This document shows, in pieces, positions 1 to 12,160 of a DNA stretch of 64,000 nucleotides. Made by a program: the position numbers and the translations under genes. The notes below the pieces were generated by a model, which made no database searches, was not told the origin of the DNA, and saw only the letters and a list, made by a program, of their open reading frames with translations. The stretch's first letter is position 1. Each line of letters opens with the position of its first letter. This DNA is from Sisyra terminalis (lineage: Eukaryota; Arthropoda; Insecta; Neuroptera; Sisyridae), in assembly GCA_958496175.1 (NCBI GenBank), contig OY292278.1:8618001-8682000 (forward strand). Direction: 5' to 3'.

Positions 1-642
1 CTATATCCCAATGGAAAATTAAAAATGAAGCACGAAGGGATGAAAAAAACGGAGAGGAATGGGGTGGCGGATGGGAGACGAAAACTTCCCGTGGATCGTT
101 CGAAGTTTTAAAGTTTGCAAAAAATTGCCATTTATAAAATTGATTAATGTTTTTAAGACTGTTTTTTTTAATGAATCTAAGATGTCTTCCATAAAATTTA
201 AATTTTATCTTTGGTATAAAATTATACTTAAATGCGCATACATTAAAGATACAAAAAGCTTTCTATGCATCTTTGAAAAAAAATGGTAAATATACTACAA
301 TTTATGTCACGTTTTTTTCCACTAAAATTGTTATAAAATTAAAAGAATTTTCAAAAGACCTAATGGATGTCTTCAGAAAATACGTATTCTCAACTACTTG
401 TTTGTGGATTTTTCATTGTTAACGTCCTAAAGCTTTTTCGACACCTTTTGTTTTTCAGTCAACATTTTCAAACTGCCTTTGAGAAAATTGGAGAAAATTA
501 TTCATTATACTTTTCATTTTTATGAAAAGTTTTTCACAAACTGGAAAATATGTTTTTCCATATCTTTTAGCATAATCTTCTGCGATCCTTTATTCTTGAA
601 GACGTTGGTGATTACATTAAGTTATCATATCCTATTTCCGAA

Positions 643-945
643 GTTAAGAAGTCATAAATCTATAAAGTTTTCAGGTCCTAAATTCTACAAAACTCAAAAC
701 CAATAAAAATCCTTGTTTGCTATTGACGTAATGATGAGGAAGGACTCTTTTGTTTGACTCAAAGGTTTGACAATCAAAAAATTTACATTGATTTTCGCTG
801 TCTAAAATAATAGTTTATGGTGGAAACATGCTGGAAATGCAGCACGGGAAAGGAAACTTATTACCACGTACTATTCGACGTTTCCCTTCCCATGCTGCAT
901 TTCCAGCATGTTTCCACCATAAACTATTATTTTGGACTGCGAAAA
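643..945. repeat. Foldback repeat copy with 84-bp hairpin core
   Basis: 643-820 is a copy of an interspersed sequence found again at 2226-2375 (direct) and at 2690-2870 (inverted). It runs into a perfect-arm inverted repeat: 792-830 pairs with 907-945. The innermost 827-910 is an 84-bp hairpin with ~30-bp arms (CATGCTGGAAATGCAGCA and its complement) and a ~22-nt loop. No coding potential. Confidence 0.8.
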
Positions 946-2225
946 TTAATTTAATTTTTGATGGAGTTCTATGCCAGTTCTATGGAGGTTAAATTATTCC
1001 ATTGACGAAAGTTTTAATGCAAGGAATTGCATTATCTTTATAGTTCCCTTTAATTATTGATTTTGCTTTCGATTTTTCGAAACTTTTTGTTAATTTGTAG
1101 ATCAGTTAGAAAGCATACGCAATTGCAATTGTAAGCTTTTTTTTTAAATAATTGGTAACACTTTTCTTTTTACAATAGATTTCGCGATAAATTGTGAACC
1201 TAATAAATAGTCAAAAAATATAATCCACAAATTTGAAATTTTTCATGGAAATTTGTGCCTAAATGTTAACAAAGGGATGGTTTTTTTCTCAATTGAAAAT
1301 TCTAGTTACCAAACCCCTATCTCATTGATTTCTAGCAGTTTTAATAATAAAAAATCCGTCGCTAAAGCTCAACTAAACTTTACTGATACTTAAAGTAAGA
1401 TCATCAGGAAAAAAGCTTCGAAATTGGGTATTTTTAGGTCAGAAAAAAATTGTAAAGCTTTCGAATTCCAGGTATTCAGTAATGAAAGCTCACGTCCAAG
1501 TCAAGAAAAACTAGCACAATTATAAATATTGATCCAATCAATAGATTTGATTCATTTTTATATTATTTTATGATATTTTTTTTCATTTAAATGCATTCAT
1601 TACCATTTTAAAACCATCTTTAACGACTTAAGATTGATTGCATCATTCATTACATCAAAAAATTAAATATTTTGGCTCCAAATTCTATGAAATAAAAAGT
1701 GGCAATTTTTTAAGGGTTGTGTCCCCAACAATATACACTAGGAAATTTCCGGAAATTTATATTTGAAAAAAAAAATGATGACATTTTTTTCCAAATATAT
1801 ATGTTTTTTTGGGGTTCTTGAATCCTTCGGGGGGTCAATTTTAGAATGTAGAATTGTTTTTAATATTTTATCAACAATTTGAGACCAATTACAAAAATTC
1901 GATTACAATGAATCGTAGCAAAAAAGTCAATTTTGATAAAAACGCAGTTCGAAAAAAAATAGATCTTTCGTAAACATAAATATGAAATAATTCCAAAACC
2001 ATATTATATTTAACTTTATTCCCTGAAGAAAGGATTCAACGTATTTTACGCACAAAAAAAATAAACCCTAAGATTATATGGTAGGTACTTAAAAGATTTA
2101 AATAAATAAATTTATAAAATTCTCCTTAACAAAATTGAATCCAGAACCCACAGATAGATTTATAGATCAGGTAGCAAATATCTGAACCCAAAAACCATTG
2201 ATAAAGAATCATTTGAGATAAAGTT

Positions 2226-2600
2226 TTCAGGTCCCAAATTCAGTACAATTCAAAATCAATAAAAATCCTTGTTTCCTATTGACGTAATTAAGAAGGATTC
2301 ATTTGTTTGACTTAAATGTTTGATAATCAAAAAATTTAAATAAATTTTCGCTATCCAAAATTATAGTTTATGGTGGAAAAGAATACTTTGAATTCCCAAT
2401 AATTGTAGCTTGGCATTCGGAGAAGATAAATATCGTTTTAATATGATATTTTCTTATCCTATTTTCCAGTTCCTGCGTGGAATATTTGGGACATTTTTCT
2501 TAGGTCTACGATTATTTGTTTTCCGGGTTTTTCTCCCCATATTCCAATACCTATCTCATTGATTTTTGATCAGAATGGACCATACTTTATCATTTAGATT
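2226..2600. repeat. Interspersed repeat segments (copies of 643-820 and of 4018-4249)
   Basis: 2226-2375 repeats the 643-820 sequence with moderate divergence. 2381-2600 is a direct repeat of 4018-4249, sharing blocks such as AATTCCCAATAATTGTAGCT and the ending CATACTTTATCATTTAGATT. The two blocks abut here, so this is a chimeric join of two families. Confidence 0.75.
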
Positions 2601-2602
2601 AA

Positions 2603-2686
2603 CATGCTGGAAATGCAGCATGGGATGGGAAACCTCGAATAGTACGTGGGAATAAGTTTCCTTTCCCGTGCTGTATTTCCAGCATG
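2603..2686. repeat. 84-bp hairpin repeat, copy 2
   Basis: Same length and layout as 827-910: arms begin CATGCTGGAAATGCAGCA and end with the complement. The left flank is the unrelated 2381-2600 family; the right flank is the inverted 643-820 family. Confidence 0.8.
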
Positions 2687-2860
2687 TTTCCATGATAAAC
2701 TATTATTTTAGGCAGCGAAAATCAATGTAAATTTTTTGATTGTCAAACATTTGGGTCAAACAAAAGAGTTCTTCTTCATCATTACGTCAACAGCAAACAA
2801 GGATTTTTATTGGTTTTGAGTTTTGTAGAATTTAGGGCCTGAAAACTTTTTAGTTTTATG

Positions 2861-3260
2861 ACTTCTTAACTTCGAAAGGTAGGACATCAGAATGCTGGTA
2901 GACTTACTAATAAGACACCGAACTTAAGAAAGCATCTTCAAACTATAAGTATAAATATTGGGGCTACTACATGCTGGAAATGCAGCACGGGAGAGGAAAC
3001 TACTTTCCACGTACTATTCGACGTTTCCTCTCCCATGCTGCATTTCCAGCATGTATTCATAATACATGCTGGAAATGCAGCACGGGAGAGGAAACTACTT
3101 TCCACGTACTATTCGACGTTTCCTCTCCCATGCTGCATTTCCAGCATGTATTAGCCACAATATTTATACTTATAGTTTGGAGATGATTTCTTAAGTTCGG
3201 TGTCTTATTAGTAAGTCTACCATCATTCTGATGCCCTACCTTCCGAAATTTAGAAGTCAT
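2861..3260. repeat. Nested palindrome with two tandem 84-bp hairpins
   Basis: Outer arms of roughly 100 bp (about 2861-2968 and 3150-3260) are inverted copies of each other. They enclose two nearly identical 84-bp hairpin units, 2970-3053 and 3065-3148, each itself palindromic. The whole could fold as one long hairpin or a cruciform with two side hairpins. Small open frames across it are by-products of the symmetry. Confidence 0.85.
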
Positions 3261-4118
3261 GAATTATGGGGTTTCAAAGGTTTCTTTGTTATATCCTTTG
3301 AGAATTTGTCTCCTAAACTATAAGTCCAGAAATTTATTTGATCTATTTATTTGGTTTATTTATTTGGTATCAATACCATTGTGTCCTAGTATCCAGGTTA
3401 GTGTTATTTAGGATTCCACCAACTAGGTAAAGAATACTTTGAATTCCCAATAATTGTAGCTTGGCTTTCGGAGAAAATTTATTTCGTTTTATTATGATAT
3501 TTTCTTCCCCTGTTTTCCACGAAGTTAAGAAGTCATGAATTATGGATTTTCAAAAAATTCTTTGTTATATTCTTTGATAATTTGGCTCCTATACTGTAAC
3601 TCCAGAAATTTATTTGGTCTATTTATTTGGTATCGATACCATTGTGTCCTAGTATCCAGGTTAATGTAACTTAGGATTCCACCAACTAGATAAAGAATAC
3701 TTTGAATTCCCAATAATTGTAGCTCGGCTTTCGGCGAAGATTTATTTCGTTTTATTATGATATTTTCTTTTCTAGTTTTCCACGAAGTTAAGAAGTCATC
3801 CATTATGGGGTTTCAAAGGATTCTTTGTCATATCTTTTGAGAATTTGCCTCCTAAACTGTAACTCCAGAATTTTATTTGGTCGTTTTTTGTTCAGTGAAC
3901 TTAACACTAATTTAACACTACAACCGGTTCTGGGCCCAAATATGGCATCTTTGTTATCTTCGATACCACCGTGTCCTAGTATCCAGGTTAGAATTACTTA
4001 AGATTCCACCAACTAGGTAAAGAATATTTTAAATTCCCAAATTCCCAATAATTGTAGCTCGGCTTTTGGAGAAAATTTATTTCGTTTTATTTTGATATTT
4101 TCTTCTACTGTTTTCCAG
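3245..4118. repeat. Tandem array, ~265-335 bp unit, three copies
   Basis: Units start at 3245, 3521 and 3784, each beginning GAAGTTAAGAAGTCAT or a variant. They share an internal block, ACCATTGTGTCCTAGTATCC, and a conserved stretch around TTCCACCAACTAG. The third unit carries ~60 extra bases. The unit start overlaps the right arm of the nested palindrome, so the two repeat systems are linked. Confidence 0.8.
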
Positions 4119-5700
4119 TTCCTGCTTGAAATACTTGGGACATTTTTCTTTGGTTTACGATTATTTATTTTCCGGGTTTTCCTCCCCATATTCCAGTGCC
4201 TAATCTCATTGATTTTTGATCAGAATGGACCATACTTTATCATTTAGATTCTTTTTCCAATCGTTTCTTTGGCTTATTATGAACTCAAAAGGCATTTCAA
4301 AAATTTATATCATCCAAAAATTTGGATGTTCAATTATCAATTTCCAGCTGTTATTGATTAGTTGAGCTTAAAAGCTAACTATTAAAAATTTACATTGAGA
4401 AAATGATTTCAAAATTAATATGCATTTAATATTGCTAAAATGACGAAAGTGCCATCAAATAGTCAATATTTCAATAGTGTTTTATTGTCGTTGGTTATGT
4501 CAACTGTCCTCATCATTATATTACATATAGAGGCAATATTGTTCTATGACTCATTGACAAATGATGCCACCCTCATATCCTGCTGGGTCAACTACCTGCT
4601 TTATATTTAGTGTTAAAATTTAATTTTTCGATAAATGATTTATCAGTAATATGAGATATGGTGATTGGTTAACCAAAATACCATAAATTTTCATTGAAAA
4701 ATTCAATCCATTTGCTATAATCTATGAGACAATTAGAGATTTATTAAAGCTGTAATCCAATAAGGGAACAAGTCAAAATTTGGGTAAAGAAATTTAAAAA
4801 TATATCACAAAATAGTTCATCTAATTGCCTTAAAATATTTTTTTTAAGGAGCAACATATTTTATAATTAATCCACCCTTGTAAACAGTCATTCAATGTAG
4901 TTATATTCTCATTAAATTTTTCCAAATAATTATTACTCCTACTCCCGAAACGCAACCCCCGAAACCCTTCCAGGCCCAATTAGCGTAACCCAACCGACAA
5001 TTAACCATTTTTAATCCATTTAATTCGTTTGAACCGAAATAATAAATCCCAATATACAAAACTCGCACCAAAACCTCATTCGATTTTCTTATTTCAGTTA
5101 AAATTAAACGCATTCGAAGAAATGATTAAAACATAAAATTGTACCAAGAAAGGATAAACACAAGTCACAACCGATCAATTTACACTAAAAATTATAAAAT
5201 GTACCGGTACGAGTGCAACGAATGCATTGGCCAACCACACATCGAAGAGAGACACGAAAAATTTTTACCACCGGCGGCAAATACCAATCACGCCATCAAC
5301 TTCTTCGTAAACAATTAGCGTTTTAAGTAATACATGAAATTCTATTATTATTATTATTATTATTTTTCTTGTACTTGTTATTATTGGTATTATTATCATT
5401 ACACACTGTGTATTTATGTAAATTACCCCAATAAACACCCTGTATGTGGCGTTAATGCTCTTAACGTGTGCATAATATTTACATATCTCGGCGGCTATTA
5501 CGGACTTGAATCCATTTTTAAAGAAGCAGGAAGAGGAAATGGATTTTGAAATTTTTCGGAGGTGTTCGACCTGGAAAATTTTTCTTGCCTTGGTTTTTTG
5601 AGTAACCCGGAGGCATTTTTCTGGTGCGAGAAATTTTCTGGTCTTTGCTTATGTAATTGTTCGTGCCGCAACTGCTTAGAGTGTTGGTGTCATGTTCCAT

Positions 5701-6667
5701 GTACTTTAATCTTCCACATTCTTGGAAAATAAAATTACTCGACTGAGGTCTCATCAACATCGTTGTTATTCATTAAATCGTTCTTGGACTTAGGTGTTTT
5801 CTTTGTGTGGAAAACATTAGTGCCAATTTGGAAGAACTTAAAGATATTGGATACATAAATCTGAATTGGTTAATTTTTTTTTCAATTGGTACCCAATCAA
5901 AGTCTGATTGTCTTTACAAAGGTTCTGATTAAAATAAATTTAATAAAGGGATGTAATTCCCAAAAACAAGAAGATAAAGTCAAGAAATTTTAAAAATCAA
6001 TATGGATTTTATCAAAAAAGACTTCCTATAAGGGTACTTTAATCTTCCATATTCTTGGAAAATAAAATTACTCCACGGAGGTCTTATCAACATCGTCATT
6101 CTTCATTAAATCGTTCTTGGACTTGGGGGTTTTCTTTGTGTGGAAAACATTAGTGCCAATTTGGAAGAACTTAAAGATATTGGATACATAAATCTGAATT
6201 GGTTAATTTTTTTTTCAATTGGTACCCAATCAAAGTCTGATTGTCTTTACAAAGGTTCTGATTAAAATAAATTTAATAAAGGGATGTAATTCCCAAAAAC
6301 AAGAAGATAAAGTCAAGAAATTTTAAAAATCAATATGGATTTTATCAAAAAAGACTTCCTATAAGGGTACTTTAATCTTCCATATTCTTGGAAAATAAAA
6401 TTACTCCACGGAGGTCTTATCAACATCGTCATTCTTCATTAAATCGTTCTTGGACTTGGGGGTTTTCTTTGTGTGGAAAACATTAGTGCCAATTTGGAAG
6501 AACTTAAAGATATTGGATACATAAATCTGAAATTGATTATTTTTTTTTCAATTGGTACCCAATCAAAGTCTGATTTTCTTATCAAGGGTTATTCCCAAAA
6601 AGAAGAAGATAAAGTCAAGAAATCTTACAAATCAACATGGATTTTATCAAAAAAGACTTCCTATAAG
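5701..6667. repeat. 333-bp tandem repeat, 2.9 copies
   Basis: Unit starts (GTACTTTAATCTTCC) fall at 5701, 6034 and 6367, exactly 333 bp apart. Copies 1 and 2 are nearly identical; copy 3 has a ~30-bp internal deletion. The high identity implies recent amplification or ongoing homogenisation. A 68-codon open frame across copy 3 is interrupted in the other copies and matches no family I know. Confidence 0.9.
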
Positions 6668-8529
6668 CGTTTTTGGTAAAATTTGGGTCAGATGAGACCC
6701 AAATTGAACACTAAAAATCTTTTGCATCTCAAAAAAAAAACACACTTCTTATATAATAGTCCTATTACCCTTCTTTTTATCAACCCTTATTGCTTATTGT
6801 TTTCTTAGCATTGTTTGCAAAAATTTCTCCTCTATTCCCTTTGCAACATGTAATTATACAACCACAGGAACAATTAGCACCCTTTACCAAAAGGATTAAG
6901 GAGAAACAATAGCCCCGGGCCTTACAATGTTAATGATTTAAATTTGACAAGGGCACTAATGTTATTTTAGAAAATAAAGACCTTTTTCAGTGGTAGTACC
7001 CAAATATTTGTATTACGTTTATTAGTTAGTTGGAACAATTATTTTTATTATTTGAAGAAAAATTGGAGTTTTTTTCTTCAACCAATAGAAACTTATTAAT
7101 TTTCATGTTTCTTTGGGTACAACAAACATGCAAAGACCGGATACACGGAAATCAGTCATCGTTGATCTAAAATTATTAACTATTGAAAGTATAACAAATA
7201 TCATTTATTTTTAAAGATCCAAAATTTTGCTTTAAAATTTGAGAATTTCCAAAGGCCATGCCTTCCAGAAGTGCCAAAAAACGGTCTATCCTATCTGGTT
7301 TCATGAAACCAAACGATCAAAATATCATTTAAATAAAAATCCAAAGACTTTCTCATAATATAATAAATTGAATTTTGAACCCAAATCTCATGGGAAAAAA
7401 ATAGTCAACATTTTTCAAAGATAAATACCAATTGCACCAAATTTATTACGTAAAATGATAAAATAACGAAATTTAAATCAAAAATACAAACGACCTTATT
7501 GTAAAAAAGGAAATTTTTATACTTATTTATTTGTATCTACTATTAATTTATACCTGCAGGGTTTGGAAGTCTCCAATTCGTTGAAGACTTAGGTCATAAA
7601 TTTGCATAGTCTCGGGAAACCCCAAAATTGGAGACTTATTTACCTAAAATTTCTTCAATTCACATTATTAAACTTATTACTTGGGATATCTTAAAACATA
7701 TTTCCAATAATCTTTAATGCATTATTATTTATTACTATATATTTATTGAAAGTGTTATAATTCTATTACATAAAGCTTTGATTTTTATTAATAAAAAAAT
7801 TGAGTAAAAAAAATAAGGATTGGAATTTGTATTTATGCACAAACCCAATAGCAAACTGTATTTCATTGTTGGCAATAATTAACTAGCATTTAGTCCAAAA
7901 TTAACTTACGTTACTTTCAAAGAAAACACCTAAAATAGTTATTGTTACGTTGGAAAGTAACAATCAATTTGGTACCAATTACATGATAAACCAAATAGAT
8001 ACTTTCTAAAAGCGTTTGAAATCCTTCATATGGTGAAAAAGTCCTGGATATTTGATAATAAGTTCCCAAAATTATCGTATATCTACAGGAATTTAAAATT
8101 AAAACTAGGTTAAAACATGTAAGAAAGTTTTCAAAGAAAGTGTATCACAAATTTTTTTTGGGTAAAAGCTTTCGATGATTTACAGAATTAAAGCTTTAAT
8201 TTTCATAAAATTTGATCAAAAATGATCCACGGACTTTTCAGCTGTAAGAAAATACAAGTGAATGTTTTTCTTTCCAAAGGAAAAAAGCTAAAAAATTATT
8301 TCTTTACTGAATTATTTTCCGGAAAAAAATCGGTTCCACTGCGACCAAAGGTCGCAAAATTATTATGAACCAAATTTTATCAAATATAAGATAGATATAC
8401 TTTAATCAGACATGACAATTGACAGGTTTTAAACGTAAAAATTTTTGGGTCTTTTATTTTATGAATATTGAAATTGTTTTAAATGCTGGTATCTATAATT
8501 TTTTTAAGAACATGAAAGTTGGTGGAAAT

Positions 8530-9598
8530 GTTTTAACGGAAATACAATAAAATTCGAAATTAGTCATCCCCGAAGTGATTCATTCATCAAGTATATGTTT
8601 TGATTTTAAGCCAAACAGATTAACAATAAAAAAAAACATTTTGGGAGGTTAAGAATTTAAATCAGGGGGTTAAAGATGAATTTTAGGGAAGTACATCACC
8701 ACCAAAAAGTTCATAGGACAAATTTTTTGAGAATTTTTTTCTAAAAGCTTGCTTTTGTAAGCAAGTAATATTACGTTAGTAATTAATTAGATAGTAGGGA
8801 TGTTTGTTTTTTAATTAATAACAATTAAGATGATATATTTCATGTAAAGCATAAAGTTTTACAATCCAAGTTTGCAAAATTATCCTATATCAACCAAAAT
8901 TTAAAATTAAAACTAGGTATCCATTTAAAAGAAATGTTTCAACGGGAATACTACAAAATTCGAAATCAATCATCCCCGAAATGATTTATGTGATTCATCC
9001 CCAAAGGGTTAACAATAATAAAAAAATCAGAATTTAAATCAGGGAGTTAAAGATAAATTTTAGGGGAAGTATATCGCCACCAAAGAGTTCATAGGGCAAA
9101 TTTTTTGGGTTTTTTTTTTCTTTTCAAAAAGCTTGCTTTTGTAAGTAAGTAATATTACGTTAGTAATTAATTAGATAGTAGGGTTGTTTTTTTTTTAATT
9201 AATAATAATTAAGATGATATAATTCATGTAAAGCATAAAGCTTTACAATACAAGTTTCTAAAACTATTCTATATCAACGGGAATACTACAAAATTCGAAA
9301 TCAATCATCCCCAAAGTGATCCATATAACAAATAAATGTTTTGATTTTAAGCTGAAGTATTAACAATAGTAAAAAAACAGTATTAATGTCAGTGGATTAA
9401 AGATGAACTTTAGGGAAGTATATTGGCACCAGAGATTTCATAGGGCAATTTTTTTCGGAAAATTTTATCTAAAAGCTTGCTTTTGTAAGTAGTATTCCCT
9501 ACGTTAATAAGTAATTAGATGGTAGGGTTGTTTTTTTTTAATTAACAATTAAGATGATATATTTAATGTAAAGCATAAAGTTTTACAATGCTTGTTTA
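8530..9598. repeat. ~340-410-bp tandem repeat, three copies, next to the C15 donor site
   Basis: Units start near 8530, 8938 and 9278 (ACGGGAATACTACAAAATTC or variant). Each ends with a block starting AAAAGCTTGCTTTTGTAAG at 8742, 9127 and 9471 and running to TTTTACAAT. Copies are diverged by small indels. The array stops about 130 bp from the splice donor of C15 exon 1. Confidence 0.85.
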
Positions 9599-9721
9599 TC
9601 TCGCATAATCCCTTCATGTAACAAGATAAACGTAATTACTTATGGGGGTTTCCCTCATTTGTCAAGTTATTAATTACACAATCAAGAGGGGTGATTAATA
9701 TAATTTTTATTTAATTAAACA

Positions 9722-9731
9722 TTTGCTTACC
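9722..9731 (-). other. C15: 5' splice site of C15 exon 1
   Basis: On the minus strand the exon ends TCCG and the intron begins GTAAGC, a near-consensus donor. It splits the glycine codon of KDRLSG after its first base (phase 1). That is the place where the TLX pre-homeodomain segment would be joined to the next exon. The predicted read-through adds only GKQMFN before a stop, which supports splicing here. Confidence 0.85.
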
Positions 9732-10328
9732 GGAAAGTCGGTCTTTGACAACTTGCGACGCAAAAGCGGCTGCCGCCGCCGATCTTTGCAGATTGACCGG
9801 ATCGAGGCCCAGCGCCCACGGATTGAACACGGCCCCGGCATGCGGACTTGCCGGGCCGCCTCCCAAAGTCGGCGGCCGATGTGCAGGTACCCGTAAAACG
9901 CCACCGTGGGCCGTTGTCGTATATACATAGCCGGGCAATAAAGCTCGTTGTTGTTGTTGTGTCAAAAACGGAGGATAAATGTTGATACTACCGCCGCAAT
10001 TGCTGCTACCGTTTGAGCTGGGCTGCTCGTGGTCGGAGGATTCCGACGGCGATTTCTGTTGCTGGGGATGCGGATGTTCGAAATTTTTGCCCAGTAAATT
10101 TGAAATGCTAAACGGTAACACGTTTTGTTGGCCAGAACTGTTCGATACCGTGGTGCGAATGGATGGCGGAAGTGAGGAATGGTGGATGTGGTCATCGACG
10201 GGACTTGATGAGGAACAATTTGATCTTTGTTCCATCATGTTGTCCTCGCTGTCGCTATGCGACAGCCTTGAATCTGTATCCAACACATTGATTTCCTGTT
10301 CATCATCAGAAATTTCGCGATCCGACAT
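9731..10328 (-). CDS. C15: Tlx/C15 (clawless) homeobox protein, coding exon 1 (homeobox exons outside window)
   Basis: First coding exon, 199 codons plus one base. Members of the TLX/C15 family are nuclear homeodomain transcription factors; in flies C15 acts in distal leg patterning and lies in the NK homeobox cluster. Seen here: an acidic Ser/Asp-rich N-terminus (residues 1-35); an EH1-type Groucho-binding motif LPFSISNLLG at 71-80; a Gln/Ser-rich linker; GVLRVPAHRP at 143-152, nearly identical to the vertebrate TLX block GVIRVPAHRP; NPW at 169-171, near the position of the TLX FPW (PBX-interaction) motif; a short Ala run (184-188); and KDRLSG at 195-200, matching KDRFTG just before the TLX homeodomain. 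The reading frame continues only six codons past the splice donor. The start ATG is preceded by an A/C-rich context and is the only upstream Met in frame. No homeodomain lies in this exon, so the product is incomplete here. Family assignment is strong; orthology to C15 rather than a paralogue is inferred. Confidence 0.87.
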
Positions 10329-10800
10329 GGTTTTTTTTTTATTGTTAATTTGAGATCAATTAATAATATCCAAAAGAAAAAGCACTTTCAATAGGTTGGG
10401 TATCAACCAAAATTCATTTTTTTTACAGCACAAAACACCAATCACATATCAAATTAGTCAAATAGAACAGTCAACACATATGGTTTACAAGTGGCGAGCT
10501 TTACATGCGTGAGCTTTCACTGAAATGTCATTGAGGGGTTCAGAGTCGGTATACGTACGTACGTTGCACTGCTGATACCGTGCGAACGATCAACATAGCA
10601 CTGGAATCATTGAGCAGGTTTGGTAGTAACCATGGTATCTGGTTTGGTTCACTCAACCGGTTAGCCAATGGCGTTCGAGTACCCGCTGAATATTGCTCCG
10701 CCTATGCTCAACTGCGATTGGACGCGACTTTGATTCCAACCAAATTGAAAGAGCTAACTTCTTGACGTCGTTTTCGGAGGTTGAATGCTCCAACTATACA
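10329..10800 (-). promoter_or_regulatory. C15: Putative 5' UTR and promoter region of C15
   Basis: Directly upstream of the C15 start codon. 10329-10440 is T/A-rich and probably 5' UTR. 10490-10790 is clearly more GC-rich and CpG-richer than the surrounding DNA. It contains a CCAAT box on the plus strand (10665-10669), an arthropod initiator-like TCAGTG on the minus strand (10518-10523) and a short TACG run near 10550-10562. No convincing TATA or DPE accompanies the initiator, so the start site is not fixed. A 61-codon open frame on the plus strand here has no homology I recognise and is taken as chance. Confidence 0.4.
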
Positions 10801-12160
10801 GCAACTTGACTTCTTTTGCTTGCTTTTTTAAATCGCTTGCTTTTGACTATATATTTCTTTCCCCATAAAAACATCACTATTTATTACTTATCACTCCTTA
10901 TCCCACTTAACCCACATACACCCGTCTTTCTCTAAACCGATTATAAATGTTATGGTCTCACAATCGAACGTTTAAAATTTCAAAGTTTCGCTACTGGATT
11001 TTGATAAGCAGCACTGAAAGATTTAATTAATCTGCTTCATTATTCCTTTAACATTGACACATATAAATGATATCAAAATTCTTTTTACACAAATTAAATA
11101 CAACGAAGCCATTTTGCTTTTTCTCAGAATTGTTTCAGCATTGATTCAATAATAATTTGTTCATCTCATACCATTTACTTTTCTCCATTCCATCTCACTT
11201 GCACACCAGCTTTTCCCGCTTTTTTTTTTCCCACCCCGTCACATAAACAGGTTTTTCCCCAATCGTTCCGTATTAAATTAATTTGAAAATCTTTCCACCG
11301 AGTGCAAATGAGAACGAGATACGTCCAAAACAATTATATTAAATAATAACTCACCTCTCTTTTCCATCCAGACTTTTCTCACTCCCTCACTCATTTATTG
11401 GTACCCGGCAATTTGAATTCATAAATTCAAATTAAATCTTTTTTATTTTCATGGAAAATCAAGTAAGGTATATAATACAACAACATGAAAACAAAGGGGA
11501 ATTAATATAATTATAATCTTGCAATAAAATTGAAATTACTTTTATTTAAGCAGAGAAAATGTAACAAAAACGATATAAACTCAAAAAAAAATATAATATA
11601 AACGTTAAAATTGTTTTTGTTCGTCGTAATTACTATACACTCGACCAATAAGTTCCATTTTGGTTGTATTTATAACTGGTTATTATTGTAAACGTGGTAT
11701 CATAAAATAATAATAGAGTCCCAATATAGCCTATCTATATATATAGGTAGGTGCCTAACGCAGAGGGAATTGTTTCATTTTTCGAACGGCAAATGATATT
11801 ATTTTTTTACGAAAACGTTTAGATATAAATTAAGGGCTGAAATCGATTAAACTCCGGCAAATGGTTTTCAAAATCAAAATTATAGAGTAGTTTAAACGAT
11901 TATTGTTGTGCCGATATATTTGTTAAAACGAATACAATTCACCGCCGAAAAATATATATTTTATATAGAGATGTCTTCGGGGGTTAATTGTTCTCAAACA
12001 AAACGATATGATGCACGTATTCGAAAGCTCTATCAATCTATAAATTGTACTAGAGTTGCATTGTTGCATAAAATTTGATTCAATATGCAATCATTACATA
12101 TTGGGGAACCAAATTATGATTGTAATTGTCGGCTTCGCCGACTTAAGGATTTCTGTTCTA
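10801..12160. other. AT-rich unique stretch upstream of C15
   Basis: No repeat copies or coding frames recognised. A perfect 6-bp-stem hairpin (GTCGGC-TTC-GCCGAC) lies at 12128-12142. Confidence 0.4.

Larger units (their letters stand above)
1..9730 (-). other. C15: C15 intron 1 (partial, more than 9.7 kb)
   Basis: No homeobox-like exon (WFQNRR-type coding on the minus strand) was found between the donor at 9730 and the window edge, so the intron extends beyond position 1. It is AT-rich and loaded with repeats: nested foldbacks (0.6-3.3 kb), tandem arrays (3.2-4.1, 5.7-6.7 and 8.5-9.6 kb). Positions 1-640, 4260-5690 and 6680-8520 hold no recognisable gene or repeat apart from short inverted repeats. 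The moderately GC-rich stretch 5140-5300 could be regulatory, but nothing specific supports that. Confidence 0.7.

Noticed and set aside
1400..1440. CTGATGA on the minus strand
   Set aside because: No GAAA at hammerhead spacing and no pairing flanks.
2971..3260. Opposing ~70-codon open frames across the nested palindrome
   Set aside because: They arise from the tandem palindromic 84-bp units and mirror each other.
5701..6679. Tandem 333-bp array as a CRISPR array or gene family
   Set aside because: Units are long and contiguous without spacers, and no frame is shared between copies.
1..9700. Homeobox exon of C15
   Set aside because: Searched by eye for a WFQNRR-type segment on the minus strand; none seen, so the exon must lie outside.
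9745..10353. Plus-strand open frames over C15 exon 1
   Set aside because: Shadow frames opposite a well-supported coding exon with GC-rich codons.
10580..10765. 61-codon plus-strand open frame upstream of C15
   Set aside because: Lies in the GC-richer promoter/UTR region; no known motif.
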